DNA of 64,000 bases from Acidovorax sp. NCPPB 3576 (GCF_028473605.1 NZ_CP097267.1:1368501-1432500), one strand, 5' to 3'. Counted from the stretch's first letter, positions 16,965 to 25,339 are shown. Notes: a model not told the origin generated them from the letters alone. Made by a program: numbers and translations.

Positions 16965-18059
16965 CTCGTTCCTCAAATGCAAGGCTGGGCCCGCGAATTG
17001 GGATTCTCCCAAATCGGCGTGGCCGGTGTGGATTTGTCGTCCGCAGAACCGGGGTTGATGCAGTGGCTGGCGCAAGGGTTCCATGGCGAGATGCATTACA
17101 TGCAAACCCACGGCCTGCGCCGCGCCCGGCCTGCCGAACTGGTGCCCGGCACCGTGAGCGTGATCACCGCGCGCATGGACTACCTGCCCCGCGACACGCC
17201 CGTGCACGGCGCACCGGGCGCCGGGCCCGGCTGGCAGGCCGTGGAGTTCGCCCGGCTGGAGCGCCCGTCCGAAGGCATCGTGTCGGTGTATGCCCGGGGG
17301 CGCGACTACCACAAGGTGCTGCGCCAGCGGCTGCAGAAGCTGGCCGACCGCATCGGCGAGGCCGTGGGGCCGGTCGGGCACCGGGTGTTCACCGATTCGG
17401 CGCCCGTGCTGGAGGCGGAGCTGGCCAGCCGCAGCGGGCAGGGCTGGCGTGGCAAGCACACGCTGGTGCTCAACCGCGAGGCGGGCTCCATGTTCTTTCT
17501 GGGCGAAATCTATGTGGACATGCCGCTCGAGCCCAGCGAGCCCGTCACCGCGCATTGCGGCAGCTGCCAGGCCTGCATCGACGTGTGCCCCACGCAGGCC
17601 ATCGTCGCGCCGCACCGGGTGGACGCCCGGCGTTGCATCTCTTACCTCACCATCGAACATGCGGGTCCCATTCCCGCCGAGCTGCGCCCCCTGATGGGCA
17701 ACCGCATCTACGGCTGCGACGATTGCCAGCTCATCTGCCCCTGGAACAAGTTCGCCCAGGCCAGCGGGCTGCCCGACTTCGATGCGAGGCCCGGTCTGGC
17801 GGGGCAGCAGCTCGCGCACCTGTTTGCCTGGGACGAGCCCACCTTCCTGCGCATGACGGAAGGCGGCCCCATCCGCCGCATCGGCCATGAGCGGTGGCTG
17901 CGCAACGTGGCAGTGGCGCTGGGCAACGCGCTGCGTGCCACGGGCGATGCCGGCATCGAAGCGTCACTGCAGTCCCGTGCCGCCGACGCCAGTGCCCTGG
18001 TGCGGGAGCATGTCGCCTGGGGTTTAAGCCAAAAAGGCCTCCAGCGCAATAAAGACTAG
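16947..18059 (+). CDS. queG: Epoxyqueuosine reductase QueG
   Basis: QueG performs the last step of queuosine synthesis on tRNA, reducing epoxyqueuosine with cobalamin and two [4Fe-4S] clusters. The 370-residue product (E. coli 379) shows the first cluster motif CGSCQACIDVCP (Cys204, 207, 210, 214) and the second CDDCQLICPWNK about 48 residues further on. The N-terminal half has the conserved ARDYHKVLR and FTDSAPVLEAELA segments. The C-terminus has HEAT-like repeats (RNVAVALGNAL, VREHVAWGL). The start is ATG 16947, or GTG 16944 one codon earlier. TACAAT six to nine bases before the start suggests a leaderless transcript. It is divergent from and slightly overlapping tsaE, another tRNA position-37/34 modification gene. 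Confidence 0.94.
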   Translation: MFSSSQLVPQMQGWARELGFSQIGVAGVDLSSAEPGLMQWLAQGFHGEMHYMQTHGLRRARPAELVPGTVSVITARMDYLPRDTPVHGAPGAGPGWQAVEFARLERPSEGIVSVYARGRDYHKVLRQRLQKLADRIGEAVGPVGHRVFTDSAPVLEAELASRSGQGWRGKHTLVLNREAGSMFFLGEIYVDMPLEPSEPVTAHCGSCQACIDVCPTQAIVAPHRVDARRCISYLTIEHAGPIPAELRPLMGNRIYGCDDCQLICPWNKFAQASGLPDFDARPGLAGQQLAHLFAWDEPTFLRMTEGGPIRRIGHERWLRNVAVALGNALRATGDAGIEASLQSRAADASALVREHVAWGLSQKGLQRNKD

Positions 18060-18067
18060 GGCATTGT

Positions 18068-18116
18068 GCTATCAAATATGTAGCGTTCGAAATAGCGTTT
18101 GCCTGCGGCAAAACGC
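18068..18116. repeat. Palindromic repeat, GCTAT...GTAGC type, with second hairpin
   Basis: GCTATCAAATATGTAGC (18068-18084) is followed by GCGTTTGCC (18095-18103) and GGCAAAACGC (18107-18116), a second near-perfect stem. It lies between queG and the cidA-like gene. It is one member of the short palindrome family seen at several sites in the window. Confidence 0.6.
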
Positions 18117-18161
18117 CCGATCGCGGGTGTGCTTCGGCTGGCCGACAATAACGGCCTGCCC

Positions 18162-18521
18162 ATGATCCACGCCCTGTGCCTTCTCATCGCCTTCCAGTTG
18201 CTCGGGGAGGCCTCGGTGCGCCTGACGGGCTGGCCGATGCCCGGTGCCCTGGTCGGCATGCTCTGGCTGCTGGCCTGGCTCGCCTGGCGGCGGCGCGTGC
18301 CCGAGGCGCTGGCCACTACCGCATCCACCCTGCTGCAGCACATGATGCTGCTGTTCATCCCCACCGTCACCGGCGTGATGGTGCATTTCGGCCGGGTGGC
18401 GGACGAGTGGAAGCCTTTTCTCATCGCCTGCGTCGTGGGTGCGGCGGTGACGATGGCCGTGACGGCGCTCACCCTGCATTGGCTGCTGGCACGCGGCCGG
18501 CGCGCGGGCCCTGCGGCATGA
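18162..18521 (+). CDS. CidA/LrgA family membrane protein
   Basis: A 119-residue holin-like membrane protein with four hydrophobic segments. Family marks include IAFQLLGEASVRLTGWPMPGALVGMLWLL near residues 8-36 and LLFIPTVTGVMVHF near 65. CidA/LrgA proteins work with CidB/LrgB partners in pyruvate or other small-molecule transport and in control of murein hydrolase activity and programmed lysis. The start MIHALC at 18162 is chosen because the longer reading begins with a charged, non-conserved segment. The lrgB partner begins 10 bases after its stop, which confirms a two-gene operon. Confidence 0.85.
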   Translation: MIHALCLLIAFQLLGEASVRLTGWPMPGALVGMLWLLAWLAWRRRVPEALATTASTLLQHMMLLFIPTVTGVMVHFGRVADEWKPFLIACVVGAAVTMAVTALTLHWLLARGRRAGPAA

Positions 18522-18531
18522 AGGCGCCCGC

Positions 18532-19275
18532 ATGACGGACGCCATCACCGGCTTGGCCGCCCTGGGCACGCTGGAGCGGTCCCCTCTGACCTGGCTGACC
18601 CTCACGCTGCTGGCCTACCTCGCCGCGCTGTGGCTGTACCGCCGCAGCGGCCACAACCCGTTCCTGCTGCCCGTGCTCACCGCCGTGATTGGCATCGTGT
18701 GCGTTCTGCTGGCGCTCGGCGTGCCGTATCCGGTGTACTTCGAGGGCGTGCAGCTGATCCATTTCTTCATCGGCCCGGCCACGGTGGCCTTGGCGGTGCC
18801 GCTGTACGGGCAACTGGGCAAGATCCGGCAGATCTGGCGGCCGGTGGCGGTCGCGCTGCTGGCCGGATCGGTGGCGGCCATCGGCTCGGCCGTGCTGGTG
18901 GCTTGGGCGCTGGGCGGGTCGATGCAGACGCTGATGTCGCTTGCGCCCAAGTCGGCCACCATTCCTATCGCGACGGCCGTGGCCGAGCGGCTGGGCGGCA
19001 TCGCATCGCTGGCGGCGGTGGCCGTGGCGGTCACTGGCATCGCCGGCGCGGTGATGGCCGGCCCGCTGCTGCGCGTGCTGGGGCTCGATGGCGACCCGGT
19101 GGTTCGCGGCTTCGCCGTGGGGCTGACGGCGCATGCCATCGGCACGGCGCGCGAGTTGCAGACCAACGCCACCGCGGGCTCGTTCGCCGCGCTGGCCATG
19201 GCGCTCAATGGCATCGCCACGGCGCTGCTCATGCCGGTGATGGCGGCGTTCCTGCACTGGGCCGGCGTGTGGTGA
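18532..19275 (+). CDS. LrgB/CidB family membrane protein
   Basis: A 247-residue polytopic membrane protein of the LrgB family. Conserved parts are PVYFEGVQLIHFFIGPATVALAVPLYGQ around residues 66-93, LAPKSATIPIATAVAERLGGI around 141-161 and GFAVGLTAHAIGTARELQTN around 190-210. Around eight to nine hydrophobic helices are visible. It forms the LrgAB/CidAB-type complex with the preceding gene; in several bacteria such pairs are pyruvate transporters that also influence autolysis. The ATG is 10 bases after the cidA-like stop. It converges with the AEC carrier gene 25 bases downstream. Confidence 0.88.
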   Translation: MTDAITGLAALGTLERSPLTWLTLTLLAYLAALWLYRRSGHNPFLLPVLTAVIGIVCVLLALGVPYPVYFEGVQLIHFFIGPATVALAVPLYGQLGKIRQIWRPVAVALLAGSVAAIGSAVLVAWALGGSMQTLMSLAPKSATIPIATAVAERLGGIASLAAVAVAVTGIAGAVMAGPLLRVLGLDGDPVVRGFAVGLTAHAIGTARELQTNATAGSFAALAMALNGIATALLMPVMAAFLHWAGVW

Positions 19276-19300
19276 CCGGCCCGCAGGCCGCGCGGCTTTT

Positions 19301-20206
19301 CTAGCGCAGCACGGCGAGCGCGAAGGGCAGGCTGACCACCCCCAGCACGGTGGACAGCGTCACCAGACCGGCCACGTACGGACCGTTGTAGCCCATGCGG
19401 GCGGCCAGCACGTAGCAGGTGGACGCGGTCGGCAGGGCGGAGAACGCCATCAGCACCGTGGTCTGCACCGCGTCCAGCCGCAGCAGCCGCGCCATGCCGA
19501 AGGCGATGAGGGGCTGCACCAGATGCCGGATGGTCAGCACCGACGCCGACAGCAGCTTGCCGCGCGTGAGCAGCCCGAATTGCATGCCAGCACCCGCCGC
19601 CATGAGCCCGAGCGCGAGCGACGCCGCGCTGATTCGGCTCACCGTGGGCTCCATCCACACGGGGATGTGAAAGCCCAGCAGGTTGGCAGCAAGGCCCGAC
19701 GCGGTGGCCACGATGAGCGGGTTGCGCAGCAGTTCCTTGAAAAACCCGTGCTGCCCCGTGCGCGCCATGGGCCACACGGCGGCCACGTTGAACAGCGGCA
19801 CGCACACGCCGATCAGCACGGCGATGAGCAGCAGCCCCTGCGCGCCCGCCAGCCGCTCCGCCAGCGCCAGGCCCATGAAGGAGTTGAAGCGGAACGCCAC
19901 CTGGGCGCTGGCGGCGTGGTCGCGCGGGTCGATGCGGCCACGCAGGCCGGGCAGCCGTGGCAGGCTGTAGGCCAGCGCGATGCCGGCGAAACCCGTCGCC
20001 ACACCGGCCAGGATCAGCCCCGAGGCCTCGCCGATCTGGATGGGGCTTTTGACGATCGACTGGAACAGCAGGACGGGAAAGAGCAGGTAGTACACCAGGC
20101 TCTCCACCGGCTGCCACACGGCGCGGTTCAGCGCGGTGTAGCGGCAGACCAGGTAGCCGCACAGGATGAGGGCAAAGTCGGGAAGGAGGAGCTGCGCGTA
20201 ATTCAC
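19301..20206 (-). CDS. AEC family transporter (auxin efflux carrier fold)
   Basis: A 301-residue inner-membrane carrier with about ten helices. The AEC pattern is visible: an N-terminal helix with LILCGYLVCRYTALN, the middle GLALAERLAGAQGLLLIAVLIGVCVPLFNVAAV, and the C-terminal half with FSALPTASTCYVLAARMGYN, the Pro-containing crossover motif. AEC carriers export or import organic acids such as malate or malonate by facilitated diffusion. The start is a GTG at 20206 (MNYAQLLLPDFALIL); no in-frame ATG gives an intact first helix. It lies 61 bases downstream of the LysR gene on the same strand and may be co-transcribed with it. The substrate is unknown. Confidence 0.85.
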   Translation of the reverse strand: MNYAQLLLPDFALILCGYLVCRYTALNRAVWQPVESLVYYLLFPVLLFQSIVKSPIQIGEASGLILAGVATGFAGIALAYSLPRLPGLRGRIDPRDHAASAQVAFRFNSFMGLALAERLAGAQGLLLIAVLIGVCVPLFNVAAVWPMARTGQHGFFKELLRNPLIVATASGLAANLLGFHIPVWMEPTVSRISAASLALGLMAAGAGMQFGLLTRGKLLSASVLTIRHLVQPLIAFGMARLLRLDAVQTTVLMAFSALPTASTCYVLAARMGYNGPYVAGLVTLSTVLGVVSLPFALAVLR

Positions 20207-20267
20207 GGCGTGCAGGATACCGCGCGGCCCGCCCCGGATTCAGTCCGGGACGAGCGCGGGTGGCGCC

Positions 20268-21188
20268 TCAGGGACTTGACCGCATCGCCGCCTTGCCGCC
20301 TTCCACGATGGCCTCGATCACCTTCTGCAGCCCCCGGTTCATGGGCTTGTCATGGCGGGTGATGAGGGCCTGGGTGCGAAACAGCGGCGGGTCCAGCGGC
20401 CGCAGGTCGAGGTCTTCGTGGCGGCGGCTGTGGCCCGACAAGGCCATGCGCGGCAGGATGCCGCAGCCCAGGCCCGCTGCCACCATCGCCTTGATGGCCT
20501 CCACGCTGTCGAACTCCATGACGGGGGCTGGCGTGGGCAGGCTGCCGCCGGCGCTCAGCCAGTCGTCCACGATGCCGCGCGTGCTGCTGCCGGTCTCGAA
20601 CTTCACCAGGGGCTGCTGGCTCAGCATTTCCGCCGTGACCGCCCTCGGCCAATGGCCGGTGCCGCGGCGGCAGATGGCCATCAGCTCGTCATCCAGGATC
20701 GGCACGACGGCGACCGCGCGCGAGACGATGGGCAGCGTCACGATGGCCGCGTCGATCGAGTTGTCCTCGATGCGGCGCACGTAATCCTCCGTGTTGCCCG
20801 TGCTCACGATGATGCTCAGCGAAGGAAAGCGCTTGCGCAGGTCCTGCAGGATCGGCGGCAGCAGGTACAGGCACGAGGTCAGGCCGGTGCCCAGGCGCAC
20901 GCGCCCCGTCACCCCGGCCGAATGGAAGGTGGCCGCGCTCACGGCGTTGGCCACCGCGGCCGTGACGTGCGGCACATGGGCGAGCAGATCCGCACCGGCG
21001 GAAGTGGGTCCCACCCGGCGGCCGACCCGCTCGATGAGGCGCACCGACAAGCGGCGCTCCAGATTTCTCACCTGCAGGCTCACCGCGGGCTGGGTGACGC
21101 CCAGCCGCTGCGCCGCAGCAGAAAAACTCCCCAGTTCCAGCACCAGCGCGAAGGTCCGTAATTGATCGAGATCCAAGGTACGTTCCAT
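20268..21188 (-). CDS. LysR-family transcriptional regulator
   Basis: A 306-residue LysR regulator. The N-terminal winged helix-turn-helix is LRTFALVLELGSFSAAAQRLGVTQPAVSLQVRNLERRL at about residues 10-47. The effector domain starts near residue 92 (GRVRLGTGLTSCLYLLPPILQDLRKRFP) with the usual two Rossmann-like lobes. It is divergent from the aspartate-carbamoyltransferase-like gene; a CTTAT-N7-ATAAG palindrome (21197-21213) directly before its start fits a LysR T-N11-A box. By the usual LysR logic it probably controls the 21385-24362 genes and itself in response to a small molecule. The downstream AEC carrier on its own strand could belong to the same regulon. Confidence 0.9.
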   Translation of the reverse strand: MERTLDLDQLRTFALVLELGSFSAAAQRLGVTQPAVSLQVRNLERRLSVRLIERVGRRVGPTSAGADLLAHVPHVTAAVANAVSAATFHSAGVTGRVRLGTGLTSCLYLLPPILQDLRKRFPSLSIIVSTGNTEDYVRRIEDNSIDAAIVTLPIVSRAVAVVPILDDELMAICRRGTGHWPRAVTAEMLSQQPLVKFETGSSTRGIVDDWLSAGGSLPTPAPVMEFDSVEAIKAMVAAGLGCGILPRMALSGHSRRHEDLDLRPLDPPLFRTQALITRHDKPMNRGLQKVIEAIVEGGKAAMRSSP

Positions 21189-21196
21189 AGGCTTAG

Positions 21197-21213
21197 CTTA
21201 TGTTTTGTATAAG
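21197..21213. promoter_or_regulatory. Candidate LysR binding box
   Basis: CTTAT (21197-21201) and ATAAG (21209-21213) are inverted around 7 bases, matching the T-N11-A pattern of LysR-type operators. The site is 9 bases upstream of the LysR gene start in the intergenic region shared with the carbamoyltransferase-like gene. Confidence 0.45.
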
Positions 21214-21311
21214 ACGGCAAATCTTCACTTATGGATTGAATGCCGTCAATATTCAACCCATGCAAAAAACTCCAGAGACTTGATAAAAGCCGGGAGGGGA
21301 GGAGCCAAGCT

Positions 21312-21341
21312 GCTATCGGTGCGCACTGGCGCACCGATAGC
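21312..21341. repeat. Perfect 13-bp hairpin upstream of carbamoyltransferase-like gene
   Basis: Arms GCTATCGGTGCGC (21312-21324) and GCGCACCGATAGC (21329-21341) flank the loop ACTG. The outer ends GCTAT and ATAGC match the dispersed palindrome family. It lies 43 bases before the gene start, within the likely leader, without a T tract. Confidence 0.6.
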
Positions 21342-21384
21342 GCCTTGTGTTTGTGTATTTGTCAGCTGCAACGACTGATGGCGC

Positions 21385-22425
21385 ATGGCCGCAAAAAACC
21401 TGATATCCATCGAAGATCTTTCGCGCAGCGAAATCGAAACGTTGTTTACCGACGTCGATAACATCCGGCGGTTTCCTGGGGAATTTGGAAATGCGCTGGC
21501 CGGGAAAATCGTTTTCACCCTGTTTTGCCAACCCAGCACGCGCACGCGGCTGAGCTTCGAATCCGCGGCCTACCGCCTCGGCGCGCGCGTGCTGAGCGTT
21601 TGCGACATGCACAGCACCCGCCAACCCCTGGGCGAGAGCCTGCTCGACACCACCCGCATGGCCGGCTACTACTCCGATGCGCTGGTCGCGCGGCACGCCG
21701 ACCACGGCGTGATGGAGCAGATCAAAGGCACCCTCGACGTGCCGCTGATCAACGCCGGAGAAGGGCTCGCACGGCACCCCACCCAGACCCTGATCGACCT
21801 GTACACCGCCCGCGAGCATTTCGATACCCTCGACGGCCTGCGCGTGGGTTTCGTCGGCGGGCTGCGCTACTCGCGTGCCGTGAAATCGCTGATGGTGGGC
21901 CTGGGGCAGTTTCGCGACGTCGAGTTGCATGCCGTCGATGCCGCCAGCGAGGCCGACGAAGGCAGCCCGCTGCCGGCCGATCTTGCCGCGGCGGCGCGCC
22001 GCCCCATCCATCTGCACGATTCGGTGCAGGCCATGCTGGGCCATGTCGATCTGCTGTATGTCGTGCGCGTGCAGCGCGAGATGTTCAGCGATGCCGCTCT
22101 GTACCAGCGGCAACTGGACAAATGCCGCGTGCACCGCGCACTGCTGGCCAAGGCGCCGCCGTGGCTGGCGGTCATGCACTGCCTGCCCCGCACGGACGAA
22201 CTGGACACCGATGTGGACCCCACGCCGCAAAACAAATACTTCCTGCAGGCCGCGTACGGCGTGCCGCTGCGCATGGCCGTGCTGCGGCGCTACATGACGC
22301 AGCCGCAGGGCACAGGAGGAGGCGCAGGCGTCGGCAGCGGTGGCATCCAGGGGATGGTGACGGATGCGTTGTCGCGCCGTGCCATCGACGTGTTGAGCAA
22401 CGACGAGTTGTCCCTCGCATGGTGA
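21385..22425 (+). CDS. Aspartate/ornithine carbamoyltransferase superfamily protein
   Basis: A 346-residue member of the ATCase/OTCase fold. The carbamoyl-phosphate loop is intact (QPSTRTRLSFESA, STRTR at 51-55), as are HPTQTLIDLY (131-140), the ATCase-like YVVRVQREMF near 225 and HCLPRTDEL at 265-273. In the 80s loop the segment is RQPLGESLLDTTRM: the Lys of ATCase that precedes Gly-Glu (Lys84 in E. coli) is a Leu. The HCLPR motif mixes OTCase HCLP with ATCase HPLPR. So the second substrate may not be aspartate. No pyr or arg gene is nearby; neighbours are a divergent LysR, a TauE exporter (overlapping) and a Bug receptor, suggesting a dedicated catabolic or salvage role. It may be annotated as PyrB-like. 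Confidence 0.8.
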   Translation: MAAKNLISIEDLSRSEIETLFTDVDNIRRFPGEFGNALAGKIVFTLFCQPSTRTRLSFESAAYRLGARVLSVCDMHSTRQPLGESLLDTTRMAGYYSDALVARHADHGVMEQIKGTLDVPLINAGEGLARHPTQTLIDLYTAREHFDTLDGLRVGFVGGLRYSRAVKSLMVGLGQFRDVELHAVDAASEADEGSPLPADLAAAARRPIHLHDSVQAMLGHVDLLYVVRVQREMFSDAALYQRQLDKCRVHRALLAKAPPWLAVMHCLPRTDELDTDVDPTPQNKYFLQAAYGVPLRMAVLRRYMTQPQGTGGGAGVGSGGIQGMVTDALSRRAIDVLSNDELSLAW

Positions 22426-23168
22426 TGCTCTGCGCAATGGCGCTGATGGGGCTCGTTGTGGGTGGCGTGGCGGTGACGGTCGGGGGGGGCGTCACGATCG
22501 GTGTGCCGTTGCTGCTGCTCATGGGGCACTCTGCCGCTGCGTCCATCGCCACCGTGAAGTTCGCGCTCGTGGGTTCGTTCTTCACCGGCACGCTCGCCCA
22601 CCGGCGCGCCGTGAACGCCCCGGTGCGCATTCCCTGGGTGCTGTGGCCGCTGGCGGTGGCCGGCTCCATCATGGGTTCGCTGATCGTCACGGGGGTCGAT
22701 GACCGGGTGCTGCGGATCATCGTCGCCGCCATGATGGCCGTGGTGCTCTGGATCACCTACCGCACCGATTTCTCTGCCCGCACGGCGGGGCCGCAAGCGT
22801 CCGCGCGGCTGCCGCTGGCCGGGATCGCTACCGTGTTCGCACTGTGCGTGTATTCGGGATTTTTCGGCGCGGGCTTCGGCACCTTTCTCATCTTTGCGCT
22901 GATGCATTTTTTCGGCCTGTCGTTTTCCGACAGCGCCTCGGTGATGACGCGGCTCAACCTGCTCGTGGTGGGCTCGTCGGTGACGACCTTCATCACCCAC
23001 GGGGTGGTCGATTTTCAATGGGGCATTCCGCTTTTCATCGGTTGTGCGCTGGGCGGCGTGATGGGCGCCTGGGTGGCCCGCGTCCTGTCGCCTGAGCGAA
23101 TGAAAACCGTGTTCCTGGCGGGCACGATGCTGGTCGGCGTCAAGCTGCTTTGGGATGCGATGGTGTGA
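22419..23168 (+). CDS. TauE/SafE family membrane permease
   Basis: A 249-residue TauE/SafE (sulfite exporter, DUF81) membrane protein with about eight helices. Family features are the N-terminal GGVAVTVGGGVTIGVPLLLLMGHSAAASIATVKFALV and the repeated half-motif GFFGAGFGTFLIFALMHFFGLSFSDSASVMTRLN. These carriers move sulfite, sulfoacetate or other organic anions. The gene overlaps the end of the carbamoyltransferase-like gene: ATG 22419 is 7 bases inside it, and a second ATG at 22425 forms TGATG. Either start is possible; coupling is clear. Its context suggests export or uptake of the product or substrate of the carbamoyltransferase pathway, which is inference. Confidence 0.85.
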   Translation: MVMLCAMALMGLVVGGVAVTVGGGVTIGVPLLLLMGHSAAASIATVKFALVGSFFTGTLAHRRAVNAPVRIPWVLWPLAVAGSIMGSLIVTGVDDRVLRIIVAAMMAVVLWITYRTDFSARTAGPQASARLPLAGIATVFALCVYSGFFGAGFGTFLIFALMHFFGLSFSDSASVMTRLNLLVVGSSVTTFITHGVVDFQWGIPLFIGCALGGVMGAWVARVLSPERMKTVFLAGTMLVGVKLLWDAMV

Positions 23169-23399
23169 TGCCCGATCTTTTTGAACCACCGGGCCGTTCG
23201 GCCCTTCGCCCTGCCATGCAAGGAGCCACGCTGCACCCGTAAAGACGGCAATGAACCCCCTCCTGCGACCGGGACCCGCCCTTGCGCGTGCGGGAAACCC
23301 CTCACTGTGGACTGCCATGCGGACCACGATCGGCGTGCGCCAGCGATTAGGATGCACACCATCGTTTTCATCGTGTTCAAGCAGTACAAGGAGACTTCT

Positions 23400-24362
23400 A
23401 TGCAACGCCGAAACTGGCTGGGTCTGGCTGTCCTCATGGCGACGGGCAGTGTCATGGCCCAGAGCTATCCCAACAAACCCATCCGGCTGGTGGTGCCCTT
23501 TGCTCCGGGCGGTACGACCGACATCATTGCCCGCGTGATCTCCGATCCGCTGTCGCGCGCGCTGGGCCAGCCCGTGATCGTGGACAACCGGGCGGGTGGC
23601 GGTGGCGTGGTCGGTGCGGCCGAGACGGCCAAGGCCACGCCGGACGGCTACGCGCTGGGCATTGCCACCGTGTCCACCACGGCGGCCAACCCGGCGATCA
23701 ACCCCAAGACGCCCTACAACCCGCTGACCGACTTCACGCCGATCATCAACATCGCCGCGACGCCCAACATCATCGCGGTGAACCCCAGCTTCCCGGCCAA
23801 GGACTACAAGAGCTTCGCCGCCGAGATCAAGAAGGTGCCCGGCAAGTATTCGTACTCGTCGTCCGGCACGGGCGGCATCGGCCATCTGCAGATGGAGCTG
23901 TACAAGAGCCTGACCGACACCTTCGTCACGCACATTCCCTACCGCGGCGCCGGCCCGGCCTTGAACGACACGGTGGCCGGCCAGGTTCCGATGATCTTCG
24001 ACAACCTGCCTTCGGCGCTGGCCTTCATCAAGGACGGCCGCCTGGTGCCCATCGTGGTCGCCGCGCCCCAGCGCGTGGCCGCGCTGCCCAATGTGCCTAC
24101 CTTCAAGGAAGTGGGCCTGGAGCCGGTGAACCGCATGGCCTACTACGGCATTCTCGGCCCCAAGAACCTGCCCAAGGATGTGGTGGACAAGATCAACGCC
24201 GGCGTGCGCAAGGCGCTGGAAGATCCGGCCGTGCGCAAGCGCATCGAGGACACCGGATCGATCATCATCGGCAATACGCCCGAACAGTTCGCCGAGCAGA
24301 TCAAGGCCGAGTTCGAGGTCTACAAGACCGTGGTGCAAAAGCAGAAGCTGTCGCTCGACTGA
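23400..24362 (+). CDS. Tripartite tricarboxylate transporter receptor (Bug family)
   Basis: A 320-residue periplasmic substrate-binding protein. A signal peptide ([20 protein letters not shown]) is followed by the Bug consensus [23 protein letters not shown] and [29 protein letters not shown]. The C-lobe motif [25 protein letters not shown] is also present. Bug proteins bind carboxylates such as citrate, aspartate or nicotinate derivatives. The start has AAGGAGACTTCT before the ATG. No TctA or TctB membrane subunits are nearby, so it is an orphan receptor, as is common in Burkholderiales. It follows the TauE gene by 231 bases and ends in an intrinsic terminator. The ligand is unknown; it may be linked to the LysR-controlled cluster. 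Confidence 0.9.
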   Translation: MQRRNWLGLAVLMATGSVMAQSYPNKPIRLVVPFAPGGTTDIIARVISDPLSRALGQPVIVDNRAGGGGVVGAAETAKATPDGYALGIATVSTTAANPAINPKTPYNPLTDFTPIINIAATPNIIAVNPSFPAKDYKSFAAEIKKVPGKYSYSSSGTGGIGHLQMELYKSLTDTFVTHIPYRGAGPALNDTVAGQVPMIFDNLPSALAFIKDGRLVPIVVAAPQRVAALPNVPTFKEVGLEPVNRMAYYGILGPKNLPKDVVDKINAGVRKALEDPAVRKRIEDTGSIIIGNTPEQFAEQIKAEFEVYKTVVQKQKLSLD

Positions 24363-24387
24363 TCGTCGCGCACCTTCCGCAGACCAG

Positions 24388-24416
24388 GCCCGCCGGCACC
24401 GCCCGCGGGCTTTTTT
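24388..24416 (+). terminator. Intrinsic terminator after first Bug gene
   Basis: GCCCGC (24388-24393) pairs with GCGGGC (24405-24410), followed by six T residues (24411-24416). It closes the carbamoyltransferase-TauE-Bug transcript just before xerD. Confidence 0.75.
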
Positions 24417-24436
24417 GATCATGCTATGGTTTTGCC

Positions 24437-25339
24437 ATGTTGCCGCCCGATAGCCAGACCTCCATCGACACATTCATCGACGCGCTGTGGCTGGAGGATG
24501 GCCTCTCGCGCAACACCCTGGCGGCCTACCGGCGCGACATGACGCTCTATGCCCAGTGGCTGGCCGAGCAGCCGCCTGCATTGGCCATCGACGGCACGCA
24601 GGAGCACCACCTGCAGGCCTACTTCGCGGCGCGCCATGCACAGACCCGAGCCACGTCGGCCAATCGGCGCCTGACCGTGCTGCGCCGTTATTTCCACTGG
24701 GCGCTGCGCGAGCGGCGCATCACGGCCGACCCCACCGTTCGGCTGCAGGCCGCGCGCCAGCCGCTGCGCGTGCCCAAAACGCTGTCGCAGGCCCAGGTGG
24801 AGGCCTTGCTGCATGCGCCGGACACGGGTCATCCGCTGGGCCTGCGGGATCGCGCCATGCTGGAGTTGATGTACGCCAGCGGTCTGCGCGTGACCGAGCT
24901 GGTGACGCTCAAGACCTTCCAGCTGGGCCTGCGCGAAGGCGTGCTGCGCGTGATGGGCAAGGGCGGAAAGGAGCGGTTGGTGCCCTTTGGTGATGAAGCC
25001 GCTGCGTGGCTGGAACGCTACCTTGGCGAGGCCCGCGCGGCCATCCTGGGCGGACAGCAGACCGATGATCTTTTCGTGACGCAGCGTGGCGCCGGCATGA
25101 CCCGGGCGATGTTCTGGGTCATCGTGAAAAAGCAGGCGCATGTGGCGGGCATCACCGTGCCGCTGTCGCCGCACACGCTGCGCCATGCCTTCGCAACGCA
25201 CCTGCTCAACCACGGAGCCGACCTGCGCGTGGTGCAGCTGCTGCTGGGGCATGCAGACATCTCCACCACGACCATCTACACCCACGTGGCGCGAGAGCGG
25301 CTCAAGGCGCTGCACGCGCAGCACCATCCCCGCGGGTAG
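24437..25339 (+). CDS. xerD: Site-specific tyrosine recombinase XerD
   Basis: XerD, with XerC, resolves chromosome dimers at dif during division. The 300-residue product has an N-terminal SAM-like DNA-binding domain and the C-terminal catalytic domain. The full active-site set is visible: Arg151 (ASGLRVTEL), Lys in GKGGKER (175/178), His246-x-x-Arg249 (HTLRHAF), His272 (GHADIST) and nucleophile Tyr281 (TIYTHV). The length and the ending match XerD (about 298 residues) rather than phage integrases. It lies between two Bug receptor genes but has its own start region; TATGGT lies six bases before the ATG. No mobile element signs surround it, so it is taken as the housekeeping recombinase. Confidence 0.93.
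   Translation: MLPPDSQTSIDTFIDALWLEDGLSRNTLAAYRRDMTLYAQWLAEQPPALAIDGTQEHHLQAYFAARHAQTRATSANRRLTVLRRYFHWALRERRITADPTVRLQAARQPLRVPKTLSQAQVEALLHAPDTGHPLGLRDRAMLELMYASGLRVTELVTLKTFQLGLREGVLRVMGKGGKERLVPFGDEAAAWLERYLGEARAAILGGQQTDDLFVTQRGAGMTRAMFWVIVKKQAHVAGITVPLSPHTLRHAFATHLLNHGADLRVVQLLLGHADISTTTIYTHVARERLKALHAQHHPRG

Noticed and set aside
22290..24473. Long minus-strand open frame opposite TauE and Bug genes
   Set aside because: Low-complexity His/Arg/Gly composition typical of antisense frames; plus-strand proteins have signal peptide and family motifs.
24437..25339. Phage or integron integrase instead of XerD
   Set aside because: Length, ending and motifs are those of housekeeping XerD, and no att sites or phage genes flank it.
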